Assembly (NCBI RefSeq): GCF_018919265.1
Contig: NZ_JAHLQO010000005.1
Location: 1 to 64,000 of the forward strand
DNA length: 64,000 nucleotides
Reading direction: 5' to 3'
Source of the DNA: Peptoniphilus ovalis
GTDB lineage: Bacteria > Bacillota > Clostridia > Tissierellales > Peptoniphilaceae
Position numbers and translations under genes: made by a program. Below are positions 32,198 to 40,826 of the stretch, piece by piece. Within the stretch, counting starts at the first letter, position 1. The number at the start of each line of letters is the position of its first letter. The notes under the pieces are model-generated. The model worked only from the letters and a program-made list of their open reading frames with translations. It was not told the DNA's origin and searched no databases.

Positions 32198-32330
32198 AAA
32201 AAGAGACCGAAAATAATCGGTCTCACAAACTTAAAATTAAGTATTATCAGCCGGGCTGTGCCGTAGTGACGACTGATAATTTTATGTTACTCCCCAAAAG
32301 TATTTATCTGAAAATTTACCGATCTCTTAC
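32198..32330 (-). ncRNA. yybP-ykoY manganese riboswitch with terminator platform
   Basis: The minus-strand leader carries the two conserved loops of this class: GGGGAGTA (32288-32295) and GTCACTACGGC (32260-32270), followed by CAGCCCGGCTG. The expression platform is an 8-bp terminator (32217-32224 with 32203-32210) plus a U-run. ATCGGT upstream (32318-32323) can pair with ACCGAT of the terminator's 5' arm, so the aptamer-closing stem and the terminator exclude each other. Known members bind Mn2+ and turn transcription on. A possible -10 (TACAAT) is at 32336-32341. Confidence 0.8.
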
Positions 32331-32371
32331 TTTAAATTGTACCCTAAAAACCTATAAATTAATTATATATT

Positions 32372-33658
32372 TTACTTTTTAGGAACAATTTTATCAGCTC
32401 CACCCATGTACATTTGTAGTGGTGCTGGAATTTTAACAGATCCATCTTCTTGTAGCAGATTTTCTAAGAATGCAATTAACATTCTTGGTGGTGCTACAAC
32501 AGTGTTGTTTAATGTGTGTGCAAGATAAGTGCCATCTTTGCCACGAAGTTTAATATTAAGTCTTCTTGCTTGTGCATCTCCAAGGTTTGAACAAGATCCA
32601 ACTTCAAAATATTTATTTTGTCTTGGAGAAAAAGCTTCAACATCAAGAGATTTTACCTTAAGGTCTGCTAAATCTCCTGAACAACATTCTAAAGTTCTCA
32701 CAGGAATTTCAAGTGAACGGAAGAAGTCCACTGTGTTTTGCCATAATTTAACAAACCAATCTTTAGAATCTTCTGGCTTACAAATTACAACCATTTCTTG
32801 CTTTTCAAATTGGTGAATTCTGTAAACTCCTCTTTCTTCGATGCCGTGAGCACCAACTTCTTTTCTAAAACATGGAGAATATGAAGTTAGTGCAAGAGGC
32901 ATATCTTCTTCTGGAGTAATTGTGTTTATAAATTTACCAATCATTGAGTGTTCAGATGTTCCAATTAAATAAAGATCTTCGCCTTCAATTTTATACATCA
33001 TGTTTTCCATTTCAGCAAAACTCATAACGCCTGTAACAACATCTGATCTAATCATAAATGGAGGAATGTGATATTCAAATCCTCTGTCAATCATAAAATC
33101 TCTAGCGTAAGCAAGGATTGCAGAGTGAAGTCTTGCAATATCTCCTTTTAGATAATAAAAACCTGCACCTGATGTATTTCTAGCAGAATCTAAATCAATT
33201 CCGTTAAAAGAATCCATGATGTCAACATGATATGGCACTTCAAAATCAGGAATTACTGGTTCGCCAAATCTTTCAACTTCAACATTTTCCGTGTCGTCCT
33301 TACCGATTGGAACAGTGTCGTCAATCATTTGAGGAATAATTTGCATTCTTTCCTTAAGTTCTGCTGCAAGTTCTCTCTCATCATTTTCAAGCTTAGCGAT
33401 TTCTTCGTTAATTTCATTGACTTTTTTCTTTGCTTCTTCAGCCTTATCCTTTTCGCCAGCTTGCATGAATTTTCCAATTTCTTTTGAAGCTACATTTTTT
33501 TCTGCACGAAGGTTGTCGCCCTTAGTCTTTGCATCTCTTAGCTTTTCATCAATTGCAATTGCTTCATCAACTAGAGGAAGTTTGTCATCTTGAAATTTTT
33601 TCTTAATATTTTCTTTAACTGCCTCAGGATTTTCTCTTACAAATTTAATATCTAACAT
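32372..33658 (-). CDS. serS: Seryl-tRNA synthetase
   Basis: Class II synthetase that charges tRNA-Ser. It has 428 residues: N-terminal coiled-coil arm (about 30-105, rich in E and K), then motif 2 (SPCFRKEVGAHG) and motif 3 (LNNTVVAPPRMLIAFLEN). The TSEH and GSCSNLGDAQARR segments are conserved in bacterial SerRS. The gene is preceded by a T-box leader, which couples its expression to uncharged tRNA. GGGAGG ribosome site. Confidence 0.97.
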   Translation of the reverse strand: MLDIKFVRENPEAVKENIKKKFQDDKLPLVDEAIAIDEKLRDAKTKGDNLRAEKNVASKEIGKFMQAGEKDKAEEAKKKVNEINEEIAKLENDERELAAELKERMQIIPQMIDDTVPIGKDDTENVEVERFGEPVIPDFEVPYHVDIMDSFNGIDLDSARNTSGAGFYYLKGDIARLHSAILAYARDFMIDRGFEYHIPPFMIRSDVVTGVMSFAEMENMMYKIEGEDLYLIGTSEHSMIGKFINTITPEEDMPLALTSYSPCFRKEVGAHGIEERGVYRIHQFEKQEMVVICKPEDSKDWFVKLWQNTVDFFRSLEIPVRTLECCSGDLADLKVKSLDVEAFSPRQNKYFEVGSCSNLGDAQARRLNIKLRGKDGTYLAHTLNNTVVAPPRMLIAFLENLLQEDGSVKIPAPLQMYMGGADKIVPKK

Positions 33659-33675
33659 ATATCCTCCCTTAAAAT

Positions 33676-33866
33676 AAAAAAGAGCCCCTCATCCCCTAAA
33701 GGGACGAGAGACCCGCGTTGCCACCCTAATTAACCGTAATGGTTCACTTAAATAAAATAGGCTATGAGGTGGATTTGCAATAAACTATTTACAGATTTAC
33801 ACCTTCCATCTGCTCTCTTTAAAACACTTTAAAGCTACTATTCTCAATCACTGCCTTATAAACTTT
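33676..33866 (-). ncRNA. T-box riboswitch upstream of serS
   Basis: The minus-strand leader contains the T-box core AGGGTGGCAACGCGGG (33712-33727), differing in one place from the usual GGTGGCACCGCG. It also has a Stem I GNTI-like GCAGATGGAAGGTG region and a terminator (arms 33701-33708 and 33688-33695, followed by a U-run at 33676-33681). T-box leaders read through when bound to uncharged tRNA. The gene implies tRNA-Ser; the specifier codon was not fixed by hand. Confidence 0.9.
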
Positions 33867-33872
33867 TTATTC

Positions 33873-33900
33873 ATTATAACATAATAAACTATTTTTTCAA
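33873..33900 (-). promoter_or_regulatory. serS promoter
   Basis: Minus-strand TTGAAA (33895-33900), 16-base spacer, perfect TATAAT (33873-33878). It puts the start of transcription at the 5' edge of the T-box leader. The -35 lies one base from the stop codon of the small upstream gene. Confidence 0.78.
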
Positions 33901-33901
33901 A

Positions 33902-34009
33902 TTAACTTTTTAAATATTTAATTAAAGCTAATATAATAAGTATTAATATTATAAAAATTAATAAATAAAATATAAATACAAATCCCATTGCTAATGGTAT
34001 CCTAGTCAT
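33902..34009 (-). CDS. Small single-pass membrane protein (35 aa)
   Basis: Not recognised. A 35-codon frame (MTRIPLAMGFVFIFY, then I/L-rich to about residue 30, ending IKYLKS) with a perfect AGGAGG 7 bases before ATG. The peptide is one membrane helix with positively charged ends. It lies just upstream of the serS promoter in the divergent gap before the MoxR gene. A TGATATACT extended -10-like box precedes it. The ribosome site and position between defined signals favour a real gene. Function unknown. Confidence 0.55.
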   Translation of the reverse strand: MTRIPLAMGFVFIFYLLIFIILILIILALIKYLKS

Positions 34010-34075
34010 AATAACAGCCTCCTATTAATATAGTATATCATTAATAAAATAATAAAAAACTATTTTTCAAATTTT

Positions 34076-34084
34076 TGTTATAAT
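34076..34084 (+). promoter_or_regulatory. Extended -10 promoter of the MoxR/VWA pair
   Basis: The plus strand reads TGTTATAAT: perfect TATAAT at 34079-34084 with TG at 34076-34077, 18 bases before the MoxR start codon. The -35 is poor. Confidence 0.6.
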
Positions 34085-34101
34085 ACTTTAGAGGTGATTA
34101 G

Positions 34102-35010
34102 ATGAGAGAGTTTTTACTTTCACAAGGAGTTTCACAAGAGCTTCTAGATGAGGTGCGTGAATTTAAAGAAAAATATAGTCTCAGCGACAATTTATTATAT
34201 AGAATACCTAAAATTAAATATAAATACTATGGCAAAAATACTTTGGAGAAAGCAATTGCAGCTATACTTTCTGGCAACAATATTCTTCTTTCAGGACCTA
34301 AGGCTACTGGCAAAAATGTACTGGCAGAAAATCTTGCATACATTTTTGGAAGACCTCTTTGGACAATTTCATTAAATATTTCTTCTGACCCATCTAGTTT
34401 AATTGGATCAGACACTTTTAAAAATAATGAAGTTACTCTAAAGAAGGGACCAGTTTATGAAGCATCAGAGTACGGAGGCTTTGCTATTTTTGATGAAATA
34501 AACATGGCAAAAAACGAAGCACTTTCAGTTGTTCACTCTGCACTTGACTATAGAAGGGTCATAGATGTATCAGGCTACGACAGATTAAAGATTCATGATG
34601 CAACAAGATTTATTGCAACAATGAATTACGGCTACATTGGAACTCGTGACTTAAACGAAGCCTTGGTATCAAGATTTTTAGTTATCGATATGCCCACTAT
34701 TTCAGAATCAGATTTAGCAAAATTATTTGAAGAAAATACAAACTTGAATAAAAAATCCATTGATAGCTTTGTTAAATTATTTTTAGATTTGCAAGAAAAA
34801 TCACTTAATTCTGAAATTTCTTCAAAGGCAGTGGACCTTCGTGGACTTCTTTCAAGTATTGAACTTATGGAAAGAGGACTTTCCCTTAGAAATTCCATTG
34901 CTCTTGGAATAACTGACAAGACTTTCGATGCTTATGAAAAGGAAATTGTAAGCGATGTAATTGACACACTTTTTGTAAAAGATGTAAGTCGCTCTGATTT
35001 ATTTGATTGA
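34102..35010 (+). CDS. MoxR-type AAA+ ATPase
   Basis: A 302-residue AAA+ protein of the MoxR class, which act with VWA-domain proteins to assemble or activate target complexes. Walker A reads GPKATGKN (65-72), with N where T or S is normal. Walker B is FAIFDEI (127-133), sensor 1 FIATMN, and the arginine-finger region ALVSRFLVIDM. The downstream gene encodes the VWA partner with overlapping or touching ends. The client protein is not obvious from the neighbours. AGAGGTGA ribosome site. Confidence 0.85.
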   Translation: MREFLLSQGVSQELLDEVREFKEKYSLSDNLLYRIPKIKYKYYGKNTLEKAIAAILSGNNILLSGPKATGKNVLAENLAYIFGRPLWTISLNISSDPSSLIGSDTFKNNEVTLKKGPVYEASEYGGFAIFDEINMAKNEALSVVHSALDYRRVIDVSGYDRLKIHDATRFIATMNYGYIGTRDLNEALVSRFLVIDMPTISESDLAKLFEENTNLNKKSIDSFVKLFLDLQEKSLNSEISSKAVDLRGLLSSIELMERGLSLRNSIALGITDKTFDAYEKEIVSDVIDTLFVKDVSRSDLFD

Positions 35011-35011
35011 T

Positions 35012-36727
35012 ATGAGAGACGAAAATAGAATTAAAAATATTTTTTGGACAATTTCAAATGATTACGACTACGACCTTTCAAACTTTTCTATAAGGGCAAA
35101 TGATTTTTATGAAGGCTCACTTCTCGGATTTGCTTCTAAATTTTATAATTTTTATATCTTAGATGAATTCTTTAAAAAATTTGTAAATGGATTAAATAAT
35201 AAAGATGAACTTTTAGAAATTGCAAAGATAGTTTTGAGAAATGTATTTAATGATGAATTAATAGGCTCTCGCAGTGGAGTACTAGATTTTAAAAAATCTC
35301 ATGATGAGGAAATTTTAAAAAAATTAAAAAGGCAGAAAATTTTATTAATTGATGAGCTTAAAATAGGATTTGTTAGAGCTAAAAAGGTCGAATATCCAAA
35401 GATTCAGAAAGTTTTAAATGAAATGCTAAAAGAAATTTTAGCTTTTGATTCTAAGGACACTTTCGAATATTTAGACTTTTTAAAAAATCTCTACAAAAAA
35501 TATTTTCACATCAATAAGAGCATTAATCTCGACATAGATACAGATTTCGAAGAGTTTAAAGAAGAGTCAAAGAAAAAGAAAAATCCGAGAAAGAAAAAAT
35601 ATGAACAAAATAAATATATGGACAACACTTTTCTCGAAAGATACAGCATAGAATCTGCAGAGTTTACATTTTTTAACGATGACTACAGAGATGTAAATAT
35701 TATCGAAGAAGATTTATTAAATAAAAATCATGGAGACATTAATATTTACGACAGGACTTGTAAGAGATATGGTGTGGAGAAAATTCCAAGATATATTTCA
35801 GATAAAATTGCAGCGGAAATTTCCACTGGAATTCACAAAGACATCAAGCTATTCTTCCCTTCAGGCGAATTTGAAAATAAAGATTCCTATTACGCAAGAG
35901 AAGCTGAAAGTAATCACGAGGATAATTTACAGTTTTACAGAGAAAATGAATTAGCTAACAAGAGAGCAATTCGTGAACTTTCAATAATTATTAAAAATTC
36001 ACTTTTAAAAGAAGCAAGTGATGAAATAGTTCGCTCAACTTCAGGAAGAATTATCCCCAATGAAATTTGGAAAAATGAAAAGCTAAATGAAGATAGAATT
36101 TTTGAAAAGATAAATAGAAATGATTCTAGCGATATTTATGTGGACATTCTTTTAGACTCATCAGCTTCACAAAATGAGCGAAAAGAAATTGTAGCAACTG
36201 AAAGCTATATAATTGCAGAAGCTTTAACAAGTCTTAATATAAAGACTAGAGTTTTTTCTTTTAATAATTTTTATAATTATTTGATTCTTAAAAAATACAG
36301 AGATTACAATGATCCGAGAAATAAGAACAAAGAAATTTTTAAATACTCACCAAGTGGATCAAATAGAGATGGTCTAGCAGTGAAGTTTATGAGACATTTG
36401 TCAGAGAAAAATTTAGATGAAAAAAGATTTTTAATAATATTAACTGACGGACTTCCCTTTGATGAAATTGATGTGGGCCTTGTGGGCGGTGGAAAAGTGC
36501 CTGGAGAAAATTATAAAGATGAAGATGCAGTAATGGATTCGTCGAAAGAAATACTTTTGACAAGACTTAAAAATATAAATACCTTTGGAGTATTTACTGG
36601 AAATGAAAGTGAAATCGAAAATATAAAAAAGATTTTTGGAAATGATTTTACCTATATTACTGATATATCAAGATTTCACAAAGTAGTTGGCGTGTTTTTA
36701 AAAACTTATTCACAGAAAATAGAGTAA
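35012..36727 (+). CDS. VWA-domain protein, MoxR partner
   Basis: About 571 residues. The first ~330 are helical and charged with a lysine-rich patch (about 185-200). The C-terminal third is a von Willebrand A domain with MIDAS motif DSSAS (about 382-386), a later threonine site and ILTDGLP. The layout recalls CobT/NorD-type partners of AAA+ ATPases. The start is uncertain: ATG at 35012, one base after the MoxR stop, is preferred over TTG at 35003 because neither has a good ribosome site and ATG is commoner. The pair may insert metal into, or remodel, an unidentified enzyme. Confidence 0.82.
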   Translation: MRDENRIKNIFWTISNDYDYDLSNFSIRANDFYEGSLLGFASKFYNFYILDEFFKKFVNGLNNKDELLEIAKIVLRNVFNDELIGSRSGVLDFKKSHDEEILKKLKRQKILLIDELKIGFVRAKKVEYPKIQKVLNEMLKEILAFDSKDTFEYLDFLKNLYKKYFHINKSINLDIDTDFEEFKEESKKKKNPRKKKYEQNKYMDNTFLERYSIESAEFTFFNDDYRDVNIIEEDLLNKNHGDINIYDRTCKRYGVEKIPRYISDKIAAEISTGIHKDIKLFFPSGEFENKDSYYAREAESNHEDNLQFYRENELANKRAIRELSIIIKNSLLKEASDEIVRSTSGRIIPNEIWKNEKLNEDRIFEKINRNDSSDIYVDILLDSSASQNERKEIVATESYIIAEALTSLNIKTRVFSFNNFYNYLILKKYRDYNDPRNKNKEIFKYSPSGSNRDGLAVKFMRHLSEKNLDEKRFLIILTDGLPFDEIDVGLVGGGKVPGENYKDEDAVMDSSKEILLTRLKNINTFGVFTGNESEIENIKKIFGNDFTYITDISRFHKVVGVFLKTYSQKIE

Positions 36728-36728
36728 A

Positions 36729-36775
36729 AAATGGGGACTGTCGCTATCCAAGTTGGATAGGAAAAGCCCCCATTT
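36729..36775 (+). terminator. Probable terminator of the MoxR/VWA operon
   Basis: Right after the stop codon, aaatgggg (36729-36736) pairs with ccccattt (36768-36775), enclosing a second 7-bp hairpin ctatcca/tggatag (36744-36760). A short U-rich stretch follows. It is larger than a usual terminator but well placed. Confidence 0.6.
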
Positions 36776-36856
36776 AATATTTTACTTATTGTTTTATAAA
36801 AATACCACTTAAGATTTTATCTAAAATATAATTATGCCAATAATTAAAAACCTTCT

Positions 36857-37047
36857 CTAATGATAAGCAAAAAGGTCGGAGACGTTAAAAATTTTCAACT
36901 TGTTTGAGCAAAGCGAGTTTTGAAAATTTAGTCGTAGACCTTTTTGCGTATTAGCGGGACGGGCCCCTGCCAGGCCGCCCGTGGTGAGTGGGGATGGTCT
37001 TAGGAAGGGGCGAGGCCAATTCGGAAGGCCTAGCCGCCCCTTCCTAA
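36857..37047. other. GC-rich, strongly folded intergenic element (possible structured RNA or dispersed repeat)
   Basis: This part of the gene-poor stretch 36728-37114 holds three nested palindromes. The first is an outer pair gcaaaaaggtc (36867-36877) and gacctttttgc (36937-36947), enclosing a second AT-rich dyad around gagcaaagcgag. The second is acgggc/gcccgt (36959-36964, 36977-36982). The third is a 13-bp perfect pair ttaggaaggggcg (37000-37012) and cgccccttcctaa (37035-37047) with an inner aggcc/ggcct. GC content of 36955-37046 is far above its surroundings. No open frame is present. 36776-36856 and 37048-37114 are plain AT-rich sequence. Confidence 0.5.
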
Positions 37048-37114
37048 AATAAAAATAAAATATTAAAACTTTTTAAAAGCTACTTTAATTTTTATCAAGC
37101 TATAAAAAATAAAA

Positions 37115-37276
37115 TTAATTATCTTTAAGAGTTTTCACAAAATAAGTTCCCGCTGCTACAAGAACTACTGAATATAAAAATCTCAAAATCATTTTACTTT
37201 CATCAGCTAACATTAATGACATGGCTGCAAATATAGCTGCATAGATTACTAATTTTAAAATCTTATTTAAATTCAT
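37115..37276 (-). CDS. Small two-helix membrane protein (53 aa)
   Basis: Not recognised. A 53-codon frame whose ATG overlaps the end of the cysteine desulfidase gene. The sequence starts MNLNKILKLVIYAAIFAAMS and has two hydrophobic stretches (about 8-24 and 33-48) ending VKTLKDN. The overlap suggests translational coupling. It may be a small membrane partner of sulfur or amino-acid metabolism; that is inference. It is the last gene before the folded intergenic element. Confidence 0.55.
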   Translation of the reverse strand: MNLNKILKLVIYAAIFAAMSLMLADESKMILRFLYSVVLVAAGTYFVKTLKDN

Positions 37277-38525
37277 CTATATAATCTCTCTTTTCAATCA
37301 TTTCATTTAAGATAACTTCATCAGTCTTTTTCATTCCATATCTTGCAAGGTTTCCTATTACTTCAAGACTCTCTTCCACATCTTTTTTTACTATTCCATC
37401 TCCAGCTTGAAATGAGTTTTCACTTTTTGCCTGCTCATAACCTAAGAAGGCATTTCTTAAACTTGATGCTATCTTTGATGCACAAGACGGCTTTGCTCCA
37501 TCGCAAATGAGTCCTGAATTTACTGCCAAAATATTTACAAGGGCATGTTCGATTGTTTCTAAATCATCTCCATTTAAATATGAAATTCCACAAATTGATG
37601 CAGCTGATGCTGATACAACTCCACAATATGCAGATAGTTTGCCAATTTTTTCTTTCATATAAAGTCCCAATAGATTTCCAAATACTAGAGCTCTCTTTAA
37701 CTTTTCTTCAGATAAATTTTTATCTTTCGCATAGATAATTATTGGAACAGAAACTGTTATTCCTTGATTGCCGCTGCCAGAATTAATTACAACAGGTTTT
37801 TCTGATCCACTCATTCTAGCATCAGACCCTGCAGAGGCATATGCCACTAATTTGTCCGAATAATTATTTGAACTATTTAAAATTAATTTTCCAATATTCG
37901 ATCCGTAATTATTTTCAATACCATCTTCTGCAATTGCAATATTGTATTCTATTTGTCTATTTAAAATCTCATCAAGTTTAGTTAAATCACAATTATTTGC
38001 AAAGTCATAAATCTTTTCAACAGAAAAATCTATTGTCTTTTCTTTTTCCTCTGAGCTTTCAGATTTTTCTAAGACTTCTCCGTTTTTCTCAATTAAGACA
38101 ACATTTGTATGTGCATCTTCTATTACAATCCTTGAAGTATTTTTAATTCCCTTCATTTCAATTTCTATGTATAGATTTGATGCACCTTCTTTTAAACTTA
38201 TTTCAACAATGCCATCTTCTATTTTTTTATCCATTTCAGAAAGCTCTTTCTTATCTATATTTTCGAGAACTTGTAATTTCTTTGAGGCATCGCCAAGAAA
38301 AGCTCCTGCAACAACAGAAATCTCAATTCCCTTTCTTCCTTCAGTTGATGGAACTTTTACGGAGTTTGCATTTTTTATAATATTACCAGAAAGTTTTGCA
38401 TATATTTTAATAGGAACTTCTTCTAAGACTTCACTACAAAGTGCCGAGCCATAAGCTATTGCAATAGGCTCAGTGCAACCAAAAGCTGTTATGAGTTCAT
38501 TTTCTAAATAAGTATAATAATCCAT
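37263..38525 (-). CDS. cyuA: L-cysteine desulfidase family protein (CyuA/YhaM, UPF0597)
   Basis: The start is set at MDYYTYLENEL (420 residues) because the ATG four codons earlier is part of its GGAGG ribosome site. The N-terminal GCTEPIAIAYG motif and the later SAYCGVVSASAASICGI, CDGAKPSCASKI and SGNQGI motifs match the 4Fe-4S L-cysteine desulfidase family. Four cysteines for the cluster are visible. The enzyme splits cysteine to pyruvate, sulfide and ammonia. It fits an amino-acid-fermenting anaerobe. Annotations as a serine dehydratase alpha subunit are a common alternative. Confidence 0.85.
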   Translation of the reverse strand: MDYYTYLENELITAFGCTEPIAIAYGSALCSEVLEEVPIKIYAKLSGNIIKNANSVKVPSTEGRKGIEISVVAGAFLGDASKKLQVLENIDKKELSEMDKKIEDGIVEISLKEGASNLYIEIEMKGIKNTSRIVIEDAHTNVVLIEKNGEVLEKSESSEEKEKTIDFSVEKIYDFANNCDLTKLDEILNRQIEYNIAIAEDGIENNYGSNIGKLILNSSNNYSDKLVAYASAGSDARMSGSEKPVVINSGSGNQGITVSVPIIIYAKDKNLSEEKLKRALVFGNLLGLYMKEKIGKLSAYCGVVSASAASICGISYLNGDDLETIEHALVNILAVNSGLICDGAKPSCASKIASSLRNAFLGYEQAKSENSFQAGDGIVKKDVEESLEVIGNLARYGMKKTDEVILNEMIEKRDYIDEFK

Positions 38526-38569
38526 AATAACCTCCATTTTAAGAATAACATAAATATAAATTTTTGCAT

Positions 38570-38595
38570 AAAAAAATCTCCGCTAATGCAGAGAT
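38570..38595 (-). terminator. Terminator after the aminotransferase gene
   Basis: Minus-strand 8-bp hairpin ATCTCTGC/GCGGAGAT (38588-38595 and 38576-38583; one G-U pair) with a 4-base loop and seven U. Confidence 0.87.
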
Positions 38596-38602
38596 AATTT
38601 TA

Positions 38603-39784
38603 TTATTTTCTAAAATGGTCGCATGCCTGTTCTAATCTTTCAAGTCCTTCGACTATATCTTCGTAGCTACTTGCGTAAGAAAATCTTATAAAGCCTTCGC
38701 CCTTTGTTCCAAATTCTGTTCCAGCAACAGTTGCCACACAGTATTCATCTAAAAGGTATTTACAAAATTCATCTGAGTGAACTCCACCAAGTCCTCTAAT
38801 ATCTATAAATGCGTAAAATGCTCCATCTGGTACATTTAGTGAAAGTCCTTCAATTGAATTTACTTTTTCAACTATATAATCTCTTCTTCTCTTGTATTCT
38901 TCAACCATTTTTTCAACATCTTCATGTGCTTCTTTAAGTGCAGTGATTCCAGCATATTGCACAAAGGATGTTGCACAGGAAGTATTTTGTTGATGGACAA
39001 TATTTAATGTCTTGATGAAATTTTCTGGAGCTGCAATATATGCAAGTCTAAATCCAGTCATTGAAAAAGTTTTTGAAAAACCATTTATAGTAATTGTTCT
39101 TTCCTTCATTCCATCAATAGATGCAATGGAAATATGCTCTTTATTTCCAAAAGTTATCTTTTCATAAATTTCATCTGCAATAATTAAAATATCTTTTCTC
39201 TTTGCAAAATCAGCAAGTTTTTCTAAAGTTTCTTTAGTCAGCATTGATCCAATGGGATTTGATGGCGTGATTATAACCATTGCCTTTGTCTTTTCTGTAA
39301 CTAGACCTTCTAATTCTTCAAAGTCAATTTGGAAATCTTTTTCGCTGTCAAGACTGTATCTCACTGGCTCTGCTCTCATTATATGTGCAGTGTTTACGTA
39401 GTTAGGCCAACATGGATTTGGAAGAAGTATTTCATCTCCTGGCTCAAGTATTAATTGATAAGTGTCAAAAATTGATTCACTTGCACCTGCAGTAATTAAT
39501 ATTTCTTTTGCATTGTAATCAAGATTATTTTCTGTTCTAAGTTTTTCAGCAACTGCTTCACGAAGTGACATTATTCCATAATTTGAAGTGTAAAAAACAT
39601 CACCTCTTTTAATGCTTTCAATTGTAGCATCTTTAATAACTTGTGGTGTTTCAAAATCAGGTCTACCAATTTCAAAATGATAGACTTTTTTTCCTTCTCT
39701 TTCCATTTGGATTGTCTTTTCATTGACTTGCCTAATTCCAGAAGGAGACACTTTATCAAATTTCTTAGATATAAATTCCTTCAT
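38603..39784 (-). CDS. PLP-dependent class I aminotransferase
   Basis: A 393-residue fold-type I aminotransferase of the aspartate/aromatic group. It shows the N-terminal HFEIGRPDFETP stretch, YTSNYGIMSLREAVA, NPCWPNY, TPSNPIGSM and the PLP-lysine motif NGFSKTFSMTGFRLAY. The C-terminal FIRFSYASS holds the arginine for the substrate carboxylate. The exact amino donor cannot be told. It follows the threonine dehydratase gene by 15 bases with an AAGGAGG site, so the two are probably co-transcribed in amino-acid catabolism. Confidence 0.88.
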   Translation of the reverse strand: MKEFISKKFDKVSPSGIRQVNEKTIQMEREGKKVYHFEIGRPDFETPQVIKDATIESIKRGDVFYTSNYGIMSLREAVAEKLRTENNLDYNAKEILITAGASESIFDTYQLILEPGDEILLPNPCWPNYVNTAHIMRAEPVRYSLDSEKDFQIDFEELEGLVTEKTKAMVIITPSNPIGSMLTKETLEKLADFAKRKDILIIADEIYEKITFGNKEHISIASIDGMKERTITINGFSKTFSMTGFRLAYIAAPENFIKTLNIVHQQNTSCATSFVQYAGITALKEAHEDVEKMVEEYKRRRDYIVEKVNSIEGLSLNVPDGAFYAFIDIRGLGGVHSDEFCKYLLDEYCVATVAGTEFGTKGEGFIRFSYASSYEDIVEGLERLEQACDHFRK

Positions 39785-39799
39785 TTTTTACCCTCCTTA

Positions 39800-40756
39800 T
39801 TATGGGTTAATTATATCCTCAATAGCAGCAGTGCTTACATTGCCACCAGTAATAATAAGAACTAATTTATCCCTTTCATTGTAGTCAATTTTACCTTCAA
39901 GAATTGCCGCAAGACCAATTGCTGATGAAGGTTCGACTATTAATTTCTCTCTATTATACAATAAATTCAAAGCTTTTTTAATACTTTTATCATTAGAAGT
40001 TACAATTTCATCAACTAAATCTCTTACAATTGGATAAACTATCTCACCTGGTCTAACTGAAAGAAGTCCATCTGCAAGTGTATCTCCTCTTATTACATCA
40101 GAAATTTCTCCTGCTTCAATGGATTTTGAATATCTTGCAACATTTTCTGGCTCAACTCCTATTACTTCTGTCCATCTAGTAACTCCCTTTACATAAGTTG
40201 CAATTCCTGAAATAAGTCCACCGCCGCCAACTGGCACTATAATTTTTTGATGATCCATTTTATTTAAAATTTCAACAGCAATTGTCCCTTGTCCACGTGA
40301 AACTTCAATATCATCAAAGGGATGGATAAAAGTCTTTCCTTCTTTTTCTTCAATCTCTTTTGCTGTTTTAAATCTTTCTTCCACAGTTGAGATTACAATT
40401 TCTGCACCTAAGTCCCTAATCATTTGTCTTTTTGTTTCAGTTGAAGTGTCTGGAAGAACAATAGTTGCAGGAATGCCTAGCATCTTAGCACAAGTTGCAA
40501 TGGCCTTGCCGTGATTTCCACTTGAGGCAGTTACAACACCTTTTTTCAAACTTTCTTCATCAAGGCTTCTAATTTTATTTAGCGCTCCTCTAATTTTAAA
40601 AGAATTTGTCTTTTGCATATTTTCAAGTTTTGCATAAACTGAAGTGTTTAAAAGTTCAGAAATATGATTAAGTCTAATAAGTGGCGTTTCATAAATAAAA
40701 TCTCTAATATTTTCTCTCGCCTTGATTATTTTTTTATAGTCATTTCTGTAGTCCAT
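39800..40756 (-). CDS. tdcB: Threonine/serine dehydratase (catabolic, no ACT domain)
   Basis: A 318-residue fold-type II PLP enzyme that deaminates threonine or serine to 2-oxobutyrate or pyruvate. The PLP-lysine motif is KTNSFKIRGALNK (about 49-61), the phosphate-loop glycines are in VPVGGGGLISGIA, and TASSGNHGKA binds the substrate. It lacks the C-terminal regulatory domain of biosynthetic IlvA, which points to a fermentative TdcB-like role. Some relatives act as serine racemases. AGGAGG ribosome site. Confidence 0.85.
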   Translation of the reverse strand: MDYRNDYKKIIKARENIRDFIYETPLIRLNHISELLNTSVYAKLENMQKTNSFKIRGALNKIRSLDEESLKKGVVTASSGNHGKAIATCAKMLGIPATIVLPDTSTETKRQMIRDLGAEIVISTVEERFKTAKEIEEKEGKTFIHPFDDIEVSRGQGTIAVEILNKMDHQKIIVPVGGGGLISGIATYVKGVTRWTEVIGVEPENVARYSKSIEAGEISDVIRGDTLADGLLSVRPGEIVYPIVRDLVDEIVTSNDKSIKKALNLLYNREKLIVEPSSAIGLAAILEGKIDYNERDKLVLIITGGNVSTAAIEDIINP

Positions 40757-40826
40757 CTTTCCTCCTATAAATTATATACTTATATTAAATTATACTCTTT
40801 TAATATAAAAAAAGAATTGTATTTTT

